Shown: positions 42,690 to 53,815, counted from the stretch's first letter. The stretch: 64,000 nt of DNA from Deinococcus aerophilus (GCF_014647075.1 NZ_BMOM01000002.1:170778-234777); one strand, 5' to 3'. Numbers and translations are program-made. The notes: generated from the sequence alone by a model not told the origin.

Positions 42690-42745
42690 GGCGGGAGGCG
42701 GGGGGCCGCCGGCGTTTTCTCGCCCTGCGCGCCCCGCCTCCCGCC
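42690..42745 (-). promoter_or_regulatory. Strong GC hairpin after the binding-protein gene
   Basis: A perfect 14-bp stem (42690-42703 with 42732-42745, GGCGGGAGGCGGGG and complement) with a 28-nt loop that can fold further, starting 15 nt past the binding-protein stop on the minus strand. No U-run. Likely protects the receptor message or limits read-through into the permeases. Confidence 0.6.
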
Positions 42746-42760
42746 CGTGTTCCTGGCTCC

Positions 42761-44533
<1,773 letters not shown>

Positions 44534-44636
44534 GAAAACCTCCGGAAACATCGGGGAGTGGGGCAGAAACGGGGGGGGGCAGGCAGACGAAGCGGACCTC
44601 GAAGGCCAGACTGAATTGTGATACTCGACGCCCCAG

Positions 44637-44664
44637 AGTAATACCACTTTGCGGCCAATGACAA
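44637..44664 (-). promoter_or_regulatory. Promoter of the importer-kinase operon
   Basis: On the minus strand TTGTCA (44664-44659, five of six to consensus) is followed after 16 nt by ATTACT (44642-44637). The octamer AGTGGTAT (44648-44641) lies at the downstream end of the spacer and touches the -10 box, where a bound repressor would block polymerase. Confidence 0.5.
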
Positions 44665-44697
44665 CCCCCTTGCCAAGTGGTTTGGGAGTGGTATGTT
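44641..44697. promoter_or_regulatory. Divergent AGTGGTAT operator pair with regulator -10 box
   Basis: AGTGGTAT occurs on the minus strand at 44648-44641 and on the plus strand at 44687-44694, and a third partial copy AGTGGT is at 44676-44681. AGTGGT resembles the half-site of operators bound by NagR/DasR-type HutC regulators. The plus copy overlaps TATGTT (44692-44697), a -10 box eight nt before the regulator ATG. Confidence 0.55.
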
Positions 44698-44705
44698 CTG
44701 AGGCG

Positions 44706-45485
44706 ATGTCTGCGTCTGCCTCCCCGCCTGCCTGGGCCGTCCCGCTCGATGCCGGAAGTGCCACCCCGGTGTACCTGCAGGTGGCGCAGGGCCTGGAGCG
44801 GCGCATCCACAGTGGAGAGTTGCGGCCGGGCAGCGCTTTGCCCGCCGAGCGCGAGCTGGCGGCGCAGCTGCGCGTCTCGCGTGTGACCGTGCGCCAGGCG
44901 CTGGCCCTGCTCGCGCAGCAGGGGCTGCTGACCCGCCGGCATGGCAGCGGGACGTTCGTGGCCCCGCCCGCCTCCGAGACGCGCCCGTCGCGGCCCCTGG
45001 GTCTGCTGAGTTCCTTTTCCGAGGATGTGCGCTCGCGGGGGCAGACGCCGGGGGCACAGGTCCTGGCCTTCGAGCTGGGCCGTCCCACCCCCCAGGAGGC
45101 CATGAGTCTGGCCCTGTCGCCCGGCGAGGGCGTCTACCGGCTGCGCCGCCTGCGCACCTCCAGCGGTGAGCCCCTGGCGGTCGAGGACAGCACCCTGCCC
45201 GCCGCGCTCGTCGGCTCCCTGAGTGCGCCCGACGTGACCGACGCCAGCCTGTACGCCCTGCTGGGTGCCCGGGGTCTGGGGCCGCGGCGGGCGATCCGGC
45301 ACCTGCGGGCCGTCAACGCCGATCCTCAGCTGGCCGGGCTGCTCGGCGTCCCGGTGGGCGCGGCGCTGCTCGCCACCGAGCGGGTCTCGTGGACGACCGG
45401 CGGGCGGCCGGTCGAGTATGCCCGTGCCCACTACCGCGGTGACCGCTACGACTTCGTGATGGAATTGCACGGGGAGCCCGAGTGA
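44706..45485 (+). CDS. HutC/NagR-type GntR regulator with UTRA domain
   Basis: A 259-residue repressor. Residues about 20-90 form the winged helix ([53 protein letters not shown]). The C-terminal UTRA ligand domain has [42 protein letters not shown] and [15 protein letters not shown]. This architecture commonly senses phosphorylated amino sugars. The ATG at 44706 fits an unlinked -10 box for a leaderless start. It is coupled to anmK (GTGA overlap) and faces the importer operon, with shared operator half-sites between them, so it most likely controls both directions. Confidence 0.9.
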   Translation: MSASASPPAWAVPLDAGSATPVYLQVAQGLERRIHSGELRPGSALPAERELAAQLRVSRVTVRQALALLAQQGLLTRRHGSGTFVAPPASETRPSRPLGLLSSFSEDVRSRGQTPGAQVLAFELGRPTPQEAMSLALSPGEGVYRLRRLRTSSGEPLAVEDSTLPAALVGSLSAPDVTDASLYALLGARGLGPRRAIRHLRAVNADPQLAGLLGVPVGAALLATERVSWTTGGRPVEYARAHYRGDRYDFVMELHGEPE

Positions 45486-46666
45486 ACCGCGCTCCCCGGG
45501 TTCTTGGCCTGATGAGCGGAACCTCTGCCGACGGCATTGACGCCGCGCTGCTGGAATTGCCCGGCTGGCCCGCGCTGAACCCGAAGGGGGGAGAGGCTTT
45601 TCCTGCGCTGCCGCCGGGCGTGCCGCGCGGTCGGGTGGTTGCCCACACCATTACCCCCTACGCGCCCGAGCTGCGCGCGCAGGTGCTGAGGGCCATGCGT
45701 GGCGGGCTGGACACGGCACAATTGACCCAGCTGCACTGGGCGCTGGGCGAGGCGCTGGCCGGGGCAGCACAGACCCTGGCGGCGGACGCCGACGTGATCG
45801 CGTGCCACGGCCAGACCGTGCAGCACCATCCCCGGCCCGAGGCGGCACGCGGGTGGGCGCGGCCCGCCACGCTGCAGCTCGGCGAGGCCGCCGTGATCGC
45901 CGAAACCTGTGGCCGTCCGGTGGTCTCGGATTTCCGGCCGGCCGACCTCGCGGCGGGGGGGGTGGGGGCGCCGCTGGTCCCCTTCGCCGACTGGGCACTG
46001 TTCGCTGAAACGGGAGTGAACCGGGTGATTCTGAATTTGGGCGGCCTCGCCAACCTGACTTTCCTGCAGAGCACGGACCCGGCTGGAGTGGTCGCCTTCG
46101 ATACCGGTCCCGGCAATTGCCTGCTCGACGAAATCGCTGCCCGTATGGGCCAGACCTGTGATGACGGGGGCCGTCTGGCCGCCGCCGGAACGGCACACGC
46201 CGCGACCCTGCGGGCGTGGCTCGCCCACCCCGAGCTGTCCGTGCCCCCACCCAAGGCCACCGGGCGCGAGGTCTGGTCCCTGGACCGACTGCCCGTTCCG
46301 GACCTGTCTGTGCCCGATCTGGCGGCCACCGCAACTGCCTTTACCGCACAGACTGTGGCAGACGCGATTCACCGCTTTCTGCCCGCGCCGCCCGACGAGG
46401 TGGTCGTGGCCGGGGGCGGGGCCCGGAACCCCAGCGTGATGCGTGAGCTGGCCGCCCGTCTTGCGCCGGTGCCGTTGAAAACCTTTGCCGACCTGGGCTG
46501 GAACGCCCACGGTTTTACCGACGCCACCCGCGAGGCGGCGGCCTTTGCGCTGCTGGGCTATGCCCGCGTGCAGGGCTGGGCGAACACCCTGCCGCACACC
46601 ACCGGAGCGCGCCGGGCCGTCTGCGCGGGCAAACTGAGTCTTCCCAACCCCGGAGCGTCCTCATGA
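45482..46666 (+). CDS. anmK: Anhydro-N-acetylmuramic acid kinase
   Basis: A 394-residue kinase that opens the 1,6-anhydro bond of anhydro-MurNAc with ATP, giving MurNAc-6-phosphate. It shows the N-terminal [19 protein letters not shown], then [58 protein letters not shown] and the C-terminal [19 protein letters not shown], all family blocks. GTG start, overlapping the regulator gene by four bases. Its product is the substrate of MurQ, encoded next. Confidence 0.95.
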   Translation: MNRAPRVLGLMSGTSADGIDAALLELPGWPALNPKGGEAFPALPPGVPRGRVVAHTITPYAPELRAQVLRAMRGGLDTAQLTQLHWALGEALAGAAQTLAADADVIACHGQTVQHHPRPEAARGWARPATLQLGEAAVIAETCGRPVVSDFRPADLAAGGVGAPLVPFADWALFAETGVNRVILNLGGLANLTFLQSTDPAGVVAFDTGPGNCLLDEIAARMGQTCDDGGRLAAAGTAHAATLRAWLAHPELSVPPPKATGREVWSLDRLPVPDLSVPDLAATATAFTAQTVADAIHRFLPAPPDEVVVAGGGARNPSVMRELAARLAPVPLKTFADLGWNAHGFTDATREAAAFALLGYARVQGWANTLPHTTGARRAVCAGKLSLPNPGASS

Positions 46667-47559
46667 CCCTGGATTCGCGCCGCACCGAGGGTGTTCACCC
46701 CGACCATCCCGATCTGGACCGCCTGGAGGTCTCCGAACTGGTGCGCGTGCTCGCCGGGGACCAGGCCGGGGCGCTGCGGGCGGTGGGGGCAGCGGTCCCG
46801 GCGCTGGCCCGCGCGGTGGAGGCCGCCCTGCCCCGGCTCACGCAGGGCGGGCGGCTGGTGTATGTGGGGGCGGGCACCAGCGGGCGGCTGGGGGTGCTGG
46901 ACGCCACCGAGCTGACCCCCACCTTTTCGTGGCCCCGCGAGCGTGCCGTTCCGCTGATCGCCGGGGGAGCGCGGGCCATCCGCGAGGCCGTCGAGGGGGC
47001 CGAGGATGACCACGCCCTCGGTGGGCGCGACGTGCAGGCGATAGGCATCTGCGACACCGACGTCCTGATCGCCATCGCCGCCAGCGGCACCACACCCTAC
47101 GTGCTGGGCGCGGTGGAGGAGGGCCGCCGGGCCAGGGCGCTGACGGTGGGCCTGGCGAACAATGCGGACACGCCGCTGCTCCGGGCGGTGGACTGCCCGG
47201 TGCTGCTGGACACGGGTGAGGAGGTGATCAGCGGCAGCACCCGCCTGAAGGCCGGCACCGCCCAGAAAATCGCGCTGAATACCTTTTCCAGCGCCGTGAT
47301 GGTGCGGCTGGGCAAGGTCTACGGCAACCTGATGGTGGACGTCCGGACAAGCAACGCCAAGCTGGAGGGCCGCGCCGTGCGGCTGGTGCGGCATGCCACC
47401 GGCGCGGGGGAAGCTGAGGCGCAGCGGGCGCTGGCCGACGCCGCCGGAAACGTCAAGGTCGCCATCGTGACGTTGCTGCTGGGCATCCCGGCGACCGAGG
47501 CCATAACCCGACTGGCGGCCCACGGCGGCCATGCCCGCGCCGCCCTGGAGGCGGAATGA
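46663..47559 (+). CDS. murQ: N-acetylmuramic acid 6-phosphate etherase
   Basis: A 298-residue SIS-domain lyase that cleaves the D-lactyl ether of MurNAc-6-phosphate to give GlcNAc-6-phosphate and D-lactate. Conserved parts are [20 protein letters not shown] (the Glu is the expected acid), [33 protein letters not shown] and [19 protein letters not shown]. It overlaps anmK by ATGA and the following hydrolase gene by ATGA. A GlcNAc-6-phosphate deacetylase (nagA) is not in the window. Confidence 0.95.
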   Translation: MTLDSRRTEGVHPDHPDLDRLEVSELVRVLAGDQAGALRAVGAAVPALARAVEAALPRLTQGGRLVYVGAGTSGRLGVLDATELTPTFSWPRERAVPLIAGGARAIREAVEGAEDDHALGGRDVQAIGICDTDVLIAIAASGTTPYVLGAVEEGRRARALTVGLANNADTPLLRAVDCPVLLDTGEEVISGSTRLKAGTAQKIALNTFSSAVMVRLGKVYGNLMVDVRTSNAKLEGRAVRLVRHATGAGEAEAQRALADAAGNVKVAIVTLLLGIPATEAITRLAAHGGHARAALEAE

Positions 47560-48608
47560 AGCCGGAACGTCCTGCAGCTTCCCCAAAGACCGATCTGATT
47601 CCGTCCCGCACCCGCGAGTTGCTGCACGCCGCCACCGAGACGGGGGGCGTGCCCGGCGCCGCGCTGGGAGTGGTGAATGCGGAAGGGGAGCGGGCAACCC
47701 TGATTCTGGGCCACGCGCAGCTTCAACCCGAACAGATTGCGCTGGGGGCCGACACCCTGTTTGATCTGGCAAGCCTGACCAAGCCGCTGTTCACGGCCCG
47801 CACGGTGCTGCGCGCTGTGGAGGACGGTCGCCTGGATCTGGACGATTCCCTGGGAGCCCATCTTCCCGAGCTTGCGTGGATGCAGGACACGGCGCTGCGC
47901 ACCCGTACCCTGCGCGGGCTCCTGACACATACTGCGGGCCTGCCCGCCTGGGCCCCGCTGTATACCTGGGGCGACGGGCCGACCATCCGCGCCCGCGTGC
48001 TGCAGGAGCCGTGGACGCTGTCCACGCCGGGCGAGGTGGTGTACTCGGACCTGGGGTACATCCTGCTGGGACGGGTGCTGGAGCGGGTGTACCAGCGCGC
48101 CCTGCGGGACTTTTCGCTGGACCCAGGTCTGACCTTCACCCCGGACGCGGCCCGCTGCGCGCCCACCGAGCAGTGCGCGTGGCGGGAACGCCTGCTGCGC
48201 GGCGAGACCCATGACGAGAACGCGGCGGCACTGGGCGGGGTGGCGGGCCACGCGGGGCTGTTCGGCACACTGGACGGTGTGCTCGCCCAGGCAGAGCAGG
48301 TGCTGTGCGGCGGCTGGCTGTCTCCTGCCGCTCAGGCAGAGGCGCTGCGCGTTCAGGCGCACGGACGGACGCTGGCCTTCGTGGCGGCGCAGCCTGGATG
48401 GAGTGGGGGCAGCCTGGGCAGCCCGGCGGCGGTGGGCCATACCGGCTTTACCGGAACCGGGCTGTGGGTGGACCCGGCGCGGGGCCTGGCCTGGACACTG
48501 CTGACCCACCGGGTCCATCCCACCCGTCACAGCGGCTTTGACATCCAGGGATTGCGCCGGGCCGTGGGCAACACCTTACTGGCCGCCCGGTCCGGGACAG
48601 CCCGCTGA
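47556..48608 (+). CDS. Beta-lactamase-fold serine hydrolase (AmiE-like candidate)
   Basis: A 350-residue class C beta-lactamase/PBP-type hydrolase. The nucleophile motif is DLASLTKPLFTAR (SxxK), the second motif YSDLGYILLG (YxD/N), and HTGFTGTGLW replaces KTG near the C-terminus. THTAGLPAWAPLY is also typical. No signal peptide is visible, so it acts in the cytoplasm. In Bacillus a member of this fold, AmiE, sits in the murQ cluster and removes the peptide from MurNAc; the same role fits here, upstream of the kinase steps. Esterase activity cannot be excluded. Confidence 0.87.
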   Translation: MKPERPAASPKTDLIPSRTRELLHAATETGGVPGAALGVVNAEGERATLILGHAQLQPEQIALGADTLFDLASLTKPLFTARTVLRAVEDGRLDLDDSLGAHLPELAWMQDTALRTRTLRGLLTHTAGLPAWAPLYTWGDGPTIRARVLQEPWTLSTPGEVVYSDLGYILLGRVLERVYQRALRDFSLDPGLTFTPDAARCAPTEQCAWRERLLRGETHDENAAALGGVAGHAGLFGTLDGVLAQAEQVLCGGWLSPAAQAEALRVQAHGRTLAFVAAQPGWSGGSLGSPAAVGHTGFTGTGLWVDPARGLAWTLLTHRVHPTRHSGFDIQGLRRAVGNTLLAARSGTAR

Positions 48609-48678
48609 GGGGTCACCCGCCGGGTTTGCACCTGCGGTACAGAACGCCGGGCGCAAACCTGACACAATGCGTTCACCC

Positions 48679-49839
48679 ATGATTGATGAATTTGCCGTAA
48701 ATGAGCTGTTGACCCCCGACGAGAGACTGGTCCGTGAAAGCGTGCGCGCCTACTGCGACGCCGAACTGATGCCCCGGATTGCCGGCTGGTGGGATGACGG
48801 AGAACTGCCCGTGCGTGACGTGATGCGCGGCTTCGGGGAGATGGGCCTGCTGGGGCCGACCACTCCCGAGGAGTACGGCGGGGCCGGCGTGTCCTACAGC
48901 GCCTACGGCGCGATGATGTACGAGCTGGAGCGGGTGGACAGCGGCCTGCGCAGCGCTGCGAGCGTGCAGGGCAGCCTGGTCATGTTTCCCATCTTCACCT
49001 ACGGCAGCGACGAACAGAAGCGCCGCTGGCTGCCGGGCCTGGCTTCCGGTGAACTGATCGGCTGCTTCGGCCTGACCGAGCCCGACGGCGGCTCGGACCC
49101 CGGCGCGATGCGGACGCGGGCGCGCAAGGATGGTGACGAGTACGTCCTGAACGGCAACAAAATGTGGATCACCAACAGCCCGCAGGCCGACGTGGCGGTG
49201 GTGTGGGCCAAGGACGACGACGGCGTGATCCGGGGCTTTATCGTGCCCACCGATACGCCGGGGTTCAACGCTCCGCAGATTCACCGCAAGATGAGCCTGC
49301 GCGCCAGCGTGACCGGCGAGATCGTGCTGGAGGACTGCCGGATTCCCGCCGCCAATCTGCTTCCCGGCAGCCAGGGCCTGAAGAGCCCGCTGTCGTGTCT
49401 GACCAGCGCCCGCTTTGGCATCGCCTGGGGAGCCATGGGCGCGCTGGAAGCGGTGCTGCAGACGGCACTGGACTACACGGTGGACCGTACCACCTTCGGC
49501 AAGCCCATCGCGTCCCGTCAGCTGGTGCAGGACAAGCTGGTGCGCATGGCGACCGACCACAGCCTGGGCCTTCTGCTGGCGTGGCGGCTGGGGGTCCTCA
49601 AGGATGCCGGGCGCATGAATTACGCCCAGGTCAGCTATGCCAAGCGCAACAATGTGCGGGTGGCGCTGCAGGGTGCCCGCCTGGCGCGCGAGATGCTGGG
49701 CGGCAACGGCATTACCACCGAGTATCCGGTGATCCGCCACATGCTGAACCTCGAGACGGTGGATACCTACGAGGGCACCCACGACATTCATACCCTGATC
49801 GTGGGACGTCACCTGACCGGCCAGGGCGCACTGGAATAA
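48679..49839 (+). CDS. Acyl-CoA dehydrogenase, glutaryl-CoA dehydrogenase-like
   Basis: A 386-residue flavoenzyme of the acyl-CoA dehydrogenase family. It has FGLTEPDGGSDPGAMRTRA, NGNKMWITNSPQADVAVVWA and the C-terminal LGGNGITTEYPVIRHMLNLETVDTYEGTHDIHTLIVGR; the Glu in DTYEGTHDIH is the catalytic base, and this C-terminal block is typical of glutaryl-CoA dehydrogenases. That enzyme acts late in lysine and tryptophan breakdown, but here it stands alone. Start uncertain: ATG 48679 (CACAAT box nine nt upstream) or 48667; neither has a ribosome site. Confidence 0.9.
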   Translation: MIDEFAVNELLTPDERLVRESVRAYCDAELMPRIAGWWDDGELPVRDVMRGFGEMGLLGPTTPEEYGGAGVSYSAYGAMMYELERVDSGLRSAASVQGSLVMFPIFTYGSDEQKRRWLPGLASGELIGCFGLTEPDGGSDPGAMRTRARKDGDEYVLNGNKMWITNSPQADVAVVWAKDDDGVIRGFIVPTDTPGFNAPQIHRKMSLRASVTGEIVLEDCRIPAANLLPGSQGLKSPLSCLTSARFGIAWGAMGALEAVLQTALDYTVDRTTFGKPIASRQLVQDKLVRMATDHSLGLLLAWRLGVLKDAGRMNYAQVSYAKRNNVRVALQGARLAREMLGGNGITTEYPVIRHMLNLETVDTYEGTHDIHTLIVGRHLTGQGALE

Positions 49840-49881
49840 ACTTCTAGAATATATATCCAATTAAATTCAGTGGTACAAAAG

Positions 49882-49921
49882 CTGAGGACCCTGGGTATCT
49901 GGGCGAGCCCGGGGTCCTCAG
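49882..49921 (-). terminator. Terminator facing the minus-strand gene at 50100
   Basis: CTGAGGACCCTGGG (49882-49895) pairs with 49908-49921 over 14 bp with one mismatch or G-U pair. Read on the minus strand it is followed by CTTTTG; on the plus strand there is no T-run, but the hairpin may still help end the acyl-CoA dehydrogenase transcript. Confidence 0.65.
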
Positions 49922-50099
49922 GGCGAGGCAACGGACCACGCAGGAGCATCCGGCGTTGTGTCTGACGGTGCCACAGATCCGCTCCCTGGGTACGGGTCGG
50001 CTGCGTCAGGCAGGTTCAGTGGCAACTTTCACTTTGCGCTCAGTGCTCATGGCGCAGTTCACCGGCCACCCTGAACTGTGCCGACTGGAGCATTTCTGC

Positions 50100-50615
50100 T
50101 CAGTTCAGCAGGGTGCCGCGAATGCCCTGGGCGCAGGCCATGCGGTGCTGGACGTCCTGCAGGTCCAGCACGCCGTGTTCGCGCAGGCCCGCCGCCACCA
50201 CGCCGATCTCGGCCCACGCACGGCGAAGCGAGGTGCGGGTGCGGGCGCTCAGGACGGTCAGGTAGGCGTCCACGGCTTCACGCTCCTCCGGCTCGGTCAG
50301 GGCGGCGTCCAGCAGGGCACGGGCGTCGCGGCCCGGGGCCACCGGAGGCAAGCCCAGCATCCCGGCGGCCATGGGGGCCGCAAGCGCGGTCATGACCACG
50401 TCTTCCATCAGCCCCCGGTTGGCACGCATGGCCTGCAGATCGGGTGCCAGGGCATAACGCACGGCCGGACCATCCGCCAGCGAAACCGATTCGATGCGCA
50501 GTGGCGCGCGGCCCGACAACTGCGCCAGCACTGCCTCGGCAGCGGCCAGCGTGGCAGCGTCGTGCAGATCGGGAAGGGCGGTCGTGGATGCAGGGAAAGG
50601 AGTCAGTCTGGGCAT
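50100..50615 (-). CDS. Hypothetical protein
   Basis: A 171-residue protein of no family I know. It reads as a soluble, helix-rich protein: LHDAATLAAAEAVLAQLSG, then a short strand-like part (LRIESVSLADGPAVRYALAPD), then LMEDVVMTALAAPMAAGMLGL and EEREAVDAYLTVLSARTRTSLRRAWAEIGVVAAGLREHG. Codon use is normal for the window. The ATG at 50615 (MPRLTPFPA) is chosen for composition; a longer start at 50681 would add a hydrophobic stretch lacking coding bias. A terminator lies about 180 nt downstream. It follows the DUF1540 gene on the same strand. Confidence 0.6.
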   Translation of the reverse strand: MPRLTPFPASTTALPDLHDAATLAAAEAVLAQLSGRAPLRIESVSLADGPAVRYALAPDLQAMRANRGLMEDVVMTALAAPMAAGMLGLPPVAPGRDARALLDAALTEPEEREAVDAYLTVLSARTRTSLRRAWAEIGVVAAGLREHGVLDLQDVQHRMACAQGIRGTLLN

Positions 50616-50679
50616 AATTCCGAGTTCTCTGGTCAGGATTAAAGCACACATGAACGCGGATGAAAAGGTCAGCCAAAGC

Positions 50680-50701
50680 AAAAGCTCCCACAGTGAGGAG
50701 C
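50680..50701 (-). terminator. Weak terminator after the DUF1540 gene
   Basis: On the minus strand GCTCC and GGAGC (50701-50697 and 50688-50684) form a 5-bp stem with an 8-nt loop followed by TTTT. It lies 29 nt past the DUF1540 stop. The stem is short, so activity is uncertain. Confidence 0.45.
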
Positions 50702-50729
50702 CTTGGCCGGACGACGGGCGCGGTGAAGG

Positions 50730-50903
50730 TTACTGCTGCGTGCGCGGCTGCTCGCCCTGGGCATCCTTGCTGGGCGAGAAAGTCAGGCACTGGGCCTGTC
50801 CGGCGCTCATGCTGACCTCGATCTGCCCGGCGGTGCATTTCTGGTCGTTGTTGAAACGGCAGGAGGTGGCGTCGCAGCGGCTGACCGTGGTGTTTTCATT
50901 CAT
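50730..50903 (-). CDS. DUF1540 domain protein
   Basis: A 57-residue protein with four cysteines (Cys10, Cys15, Cys23, Cys39) in the order VSRCDATSCRFNNDQKC, then TAGQIEV and AQCLTF. This matches DUF1540, small proteins thought to bind a metal through the Cys set; function unknown. It is too short for most gene filters. The start is supported by a TAGGGT box exactly six nt upstream of the ATG, so the mRNA is probably leaderless. The C-terminal tail (SPSKDAQGEQPRTQQ) is polar and probably disordered. Confidence 0.8.
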   Translation of the reverse strand: MNENTTVSRCDATSCRFNNDQKCTAGQIEVSMSAGQAQCLTFSPSKDAQGEQPRTQQ

Positions 50904-50909
50904 GCCTGC

Positions 50910-50915
50910 ACCCTA
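50910..50915 (-). promoter_or_regulatory. -10 box for the leaderless DUF1540 transcript
   Basis: TAGGGT (minus strand, 50915-50910) ends six nt before the ATG at 50903, the TANNNT spacing of leaderless Deinococcus transcripts. Confidence 0.5.
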
Positions 50916-51077
50916 GACATTCTGGAACGGCTTTTCAGTGTTCTGCTGCGTCATGTAATCAGACCCGAGTGATCAATCAGGGTGGTTTAGTCGGGTATCG
51001 GGAACGCCGAATTATGGCGCTGGCGACAGCCTTTTGCAGCTCCCTCTATTTTCCGGTGAGCTCAAGGTAAAGCATGG

Positions 51078-51107
51078 AAAAAGCCGGGGACATGGCATTA
51101 TCCCGGC
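51078..51107 (-). terminator. Rho-independent terminator downstream of a broken gene
   Basis: GCCGGG and CCCGGC (51107-51102 and 51088-51083 on the minus strand) with a 13-nt loop, followed by TTTTT (51082-51078). It is 45 nt past the TAA at 51152 that closes the frameshifted membrane-protein frame. Confidence 0.65.
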
Positions 51108-51151
51108 CACGTTAAAGACAGTCCGGCTCAGGTCTGTCCAGTGACCCCACG

Positions 51152-51459
51152 TTATCGCTGGCACAGCTCACGCGTCTTCAGCGCCCCGGCGGCGAAGAAC
51201 GGGCCAGTCACGGCCACCCCGAAACCGATCTGGAGGAGAGTATGCCCTTCCTGGTGACGGGCAGGCCCAGACCGGCGCACAGGGGGAAAGGCAGCGGCTG
51301 CACGGGCAGCCTGGCCTGCCACTGGAAGACCGTCACACCTACGCCGAGCACCAGAGTCATTCCCACCGCTGTGTCGCTCAGCCGGGAGGCCACGGCCGCG
51401 CGTTGTAACGCCCAACACAGCCAGGCCTCACCGCTGCGTCCTGTCCGTTCAAGGCAGAA
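51152..51459 (-). pseudogene. Frameshifted small membrane protein gene
   Basis: On the minus strand one frame reads EAWLCWALQRAAVASRLSDT, then AVGMTLVLGVGVTVFQWQARLP and LCAGLGLPVTRKG; at about 51240 the coding pattern moves to another frame and continues LLQIGFGVAVTGPFFAAGAL KTRELCQR to a TAA. The joined product would have two or three hydrophobic segments. No clear start with a ribosome site is seen (frame opens after a TGA at 51460). A terminator follows, so it was probably once a functional transcript. A sequencing error in the G/C run is an alternative. Family not recognised. Confidence 0.4.
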
Positions 51460-51740
51460 TCAGCCGCAGCCAGTGAACGAGTGACGCTCGGCTACACCAA
51501 CGCGGTCTTTCAGGTGCCGTTTCTGTAGCAGAGAAGCCATTAGCTGACTCGGCAGTACACGGCCCAGATGAAGCCGATGTGTACGAACCTCGTGGAGCTG
51601 CAAGGTCTGCCGAAGAATCCAGGTGCCTGTGTGGTCGTGGCAGACGTCTGTGTGGCAGTGTACGGTGTTCGCTGGATTTGAGTGCTGTCTGGCAGGTACG
51701 ATTGAGGTATTTTCGTGTTCGCGAGAGCCCCTGCCCTGTC

Positions 51741-52121
51741 ATGATGGCCCGCAAGATGGGAGACGACGCACACGCCGCCGCCAATGCGGCGCAGCTTCGC
51801 CTCCTGCTGGCAGACCTGGGGCTCATCCCGGCTCCACTCTGCCGTGAGTACTTTGCAGTCATGCGCCCCGCTGACCTGACCCCAGTGGAAATCGCTGACC
51901 AGCTTGCCCGGATGTACCACGCCGACAGCGGCCAGAAAGAGAATGCTCCCTCAGGCGAGGAGCGCACGGCCCTGGCCGCTTACCTGGGCTGCCACGACGA
52001 CGTGAGAGAGGAAGCGTGGGCAGTATGGTGCGGCCGACTGGCCCCAACAAGGCGGAATGACGCCGCGTACTGGCTGAACGTCGGGTTCATCGAGCCGTGT
52101 CTGGAAGGTCGGCCGGTCTGA
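51741..52121 (+). CDS. Hypothetical protein
   Basis: A 126-residue protein of unknown family. It is helical and polar: AHAAANAAQLRLLLADLGL, LTPVEIADQLARMYHADSGQ, SGEERTALAAYLGCHDDVREEAWAVW and a C-terminal NDAAYWLNVGFIEPCLEG. It might be a small regulatory or toxin-antitoxin-like protein, but no motif supports that. Starts at 51741, 51744 or 51756 are possible; none has a ribosome site or close -10 box. The frame is open for another 160 nt upstream without coding character. Confidence 0.5.
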   Translation: MMARKMGDDAHAAANAAQLRLLLADLGLIPAPLCREYFAVMRPADLTPVEIADQLARMYHADSGQKENAPSGEERTALAAYLGCHDDVREEAWAVWCGRLAPTRRNDAAYWLNVGFIEPCLEGRPV

Positions 52122-52278
52122 GTCTGGCGGTTCATCACATGCTCTTGGATTGCTCGCTGTTCACGGGCACCTGACAGGCCACTCCTTTCTGCTCGGCTTC
52201 TCAGGGTCCTTCTTTTGGGCGCCACGTCACCAGCACACCGGTCCATCTTCTGTCAGAACCATGAAACACGTCGTGTCC

Positions 52279-52284
52279 TACGGT
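52279..52284 (+). promoter_or_regulatory. -10 box for a leaderless GGDEF transcript
   Basis: TACGGT ends seven nt before the ATG at 52292, the spacing of leaderless transcripts; no Shine-Dalgarno is present. Confidence 0.45.
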
Positions 52285-52291
52285 GCCGTCA

Positions 52292-53815
52292 ATGACCGGT
52301 GCCCCCTTGCCCGCTGACGAATATGCTCGGCTGCTCGATCTGGCCTCGTACGACATTCTCGACACTCCGCGCGAGGCGGCCTTCGACCGAATCGCCCGCC
52401 TGACGGCCCGCGTTCTGGCCACGCCCATCGCGCTGATCAATTTCGTAGATGAGGACCGGTTGTGGAGCAAGGCGTCTGTGGGTCTGGACGGTGTGGTCGC
52501 CCCGCGGGACGACTCGTTTTGCTCGTGGACCATCCTGCAGAGCGGCCCGCTGACCATCGAGGACGTTCGGGCAGACCTGCGCTTTGCCCACACCCCGTTG
52601 GTGGTGGGGGAGCCGCACGTTCAGATGTACGCCGGCACTCCGCTGACCACCCCGGCCGGACAGCACATCGGTACGCTGTGCGTGATGGATGACCGGCCCC
52701 GCGCGTTGTCGGCCCCCGACCTGCAGGCGTTGCAGGACCTCGCCGATCTGGTGGTCAGCGAGCTGGAACTGCGCGCCCGCAACCTCGCCCTGGACCGTGA
52801 ACTGGACGCCCAGGCCCAGCGCGGCGCCGACCTGCAACGAATGGTGGATCAGGCGCAGGTGCTCGAAGCCGTGGCGCAGCTGATGGACCAGGAGCTGAGT
52901 CCCGAGGAGATGATCCTGGCTGCGTCCGCGCTGCTGGGCGAGGCGTTGGCCGCGGACTACACCGGCCTGATCGCCTTTGAGGGCGAGAACCTGAGCGTCC
53001 GGGCGGCCTACCACCATCCCCGCATGACGCCCGAGGCACGGGCCGTGGCAGACCGTCTGTCGGTCTTGCCCAGGGCGCTGACCTGGCGTCTGCGGGACAT
53101 CACCACGTCCGTGTACATCGAGGATTATCCCGACCAAGTGGGTGCCCTGGCAGAGGTCGTGGACGCTGGAATTCAGCAGGTGGCGTGGGTGCCGCTGGGT
53201 CAGTGTGTGGAAGGCAGCGCGCTGCTGCTGGTGGTGCGCCTGCAGGGCAGCGAGGTCTGTGGCTGGCGCGGCAGTGACCGGGCGCTGCTGGAATCGGCGG
53301 GGCGCAGCGTTCGCAGCGCGCTGCGCCGGCAGGGCGAGATGCAGCTGGCCTGGCAGGCCGCTCGCCAGGACGCGCTGACCGGGGTACTCAACCGCCGGGC
53401 GCTGAGCGAGGACCTAACGCAGTGGCAGGCCACCGGGCGGCCGTTCGTGCTCGCCGGCCTGGACCTGGACGGCCTGAAGGCGGTCAACGATCAGGAGGGG
53501 CACGCCCGGGGCGACCAATTGCTGCAGGTATTCGCCGCCACCCTGAAGGTGGAACTGGGTGGGGCGGGGAAGGTGTACCGGGTGGGCGGAGATGAGTTCG
53601 TGACGCTGGGCACAGGGGACGAGGAACAGGTGCTCGAGGCGGTGGACACCGCCGTGCTCACGGCGCGTCAGGTGGCGCCGCTGCGGGGCGCGAGCGTGGG
53701 GGTGGCCCACAGCCGTGAGGCGTCCGGGGACGCGCTGCTCGCCCTGGCCGACGAACGCATGTACGCGGTCAAGCGGCGCAGACACGCGGCGCGGTTGACC
53801 GAGGCGGTGTGCTGA
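52292..53815 (+). CDS. GAF-GAF-GGDEF diguanylate cyclase
   Basis: A 507-residue cytoplasmic signalling protein. An N-terminal GAF domain (about 10-165) has the common [34 protein letters not shown] and [11 protein letters not shown] blocks; a second GAF-like domain spans about 195-340; the GGDEF domain (about 350-500) has [32 protein letters not shown] and the intact YRVGGDEFV. The product would be c-di-GMP from two GTP. No RxxD inhibitory site precedes GGDEF. ATG 52292 is preferred over GTG 52283 because of the TACGGT box seven nt upstream. Opposed in function to the EAL protein at 15876. Confidence 0.92.
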   Translation: MTGAPLPADEYARLLDLASYDILDTPREAAFDRIARLTARVLATPIALINFVDEDRLWSKASVGLDGVVAPRDDSFCSWTILQSGPLTIEDVRADLRFAHTPLVVGEPHVQMYAGTPLTTPAGQHIGTLCVMDDRPRALSAPDLQALQDLADLVVSELELRARNLALDRELDAQAQRGADLQRMVDQAQVLEAVAQLMDQELSPEEMILAASALLGEALAADYTGLIAFEGENLSVRAAYHHPRMTPEARAVADRLSVLPRALTWRLRDITTSVYIEDYPDQVGALAEVVDAGIQQVAWVPLGQCVEGSALLLVVRLQGSEVCGWRGSDRALLESAGRSVRSALRRQGEMQLAWQAARQDALTGVLNRRALSEDLTQWQATGRPFVLAGLDLDGLKAVNDQEGHARGDQLLQVFAATLKVELGGAGKVYRVGGDEFVTLGTGDEEQVLEAVDTAVLTARQVAPLRGASVGVAHSREASGDALLALADERMYAVKRRRHAARLTEAVC

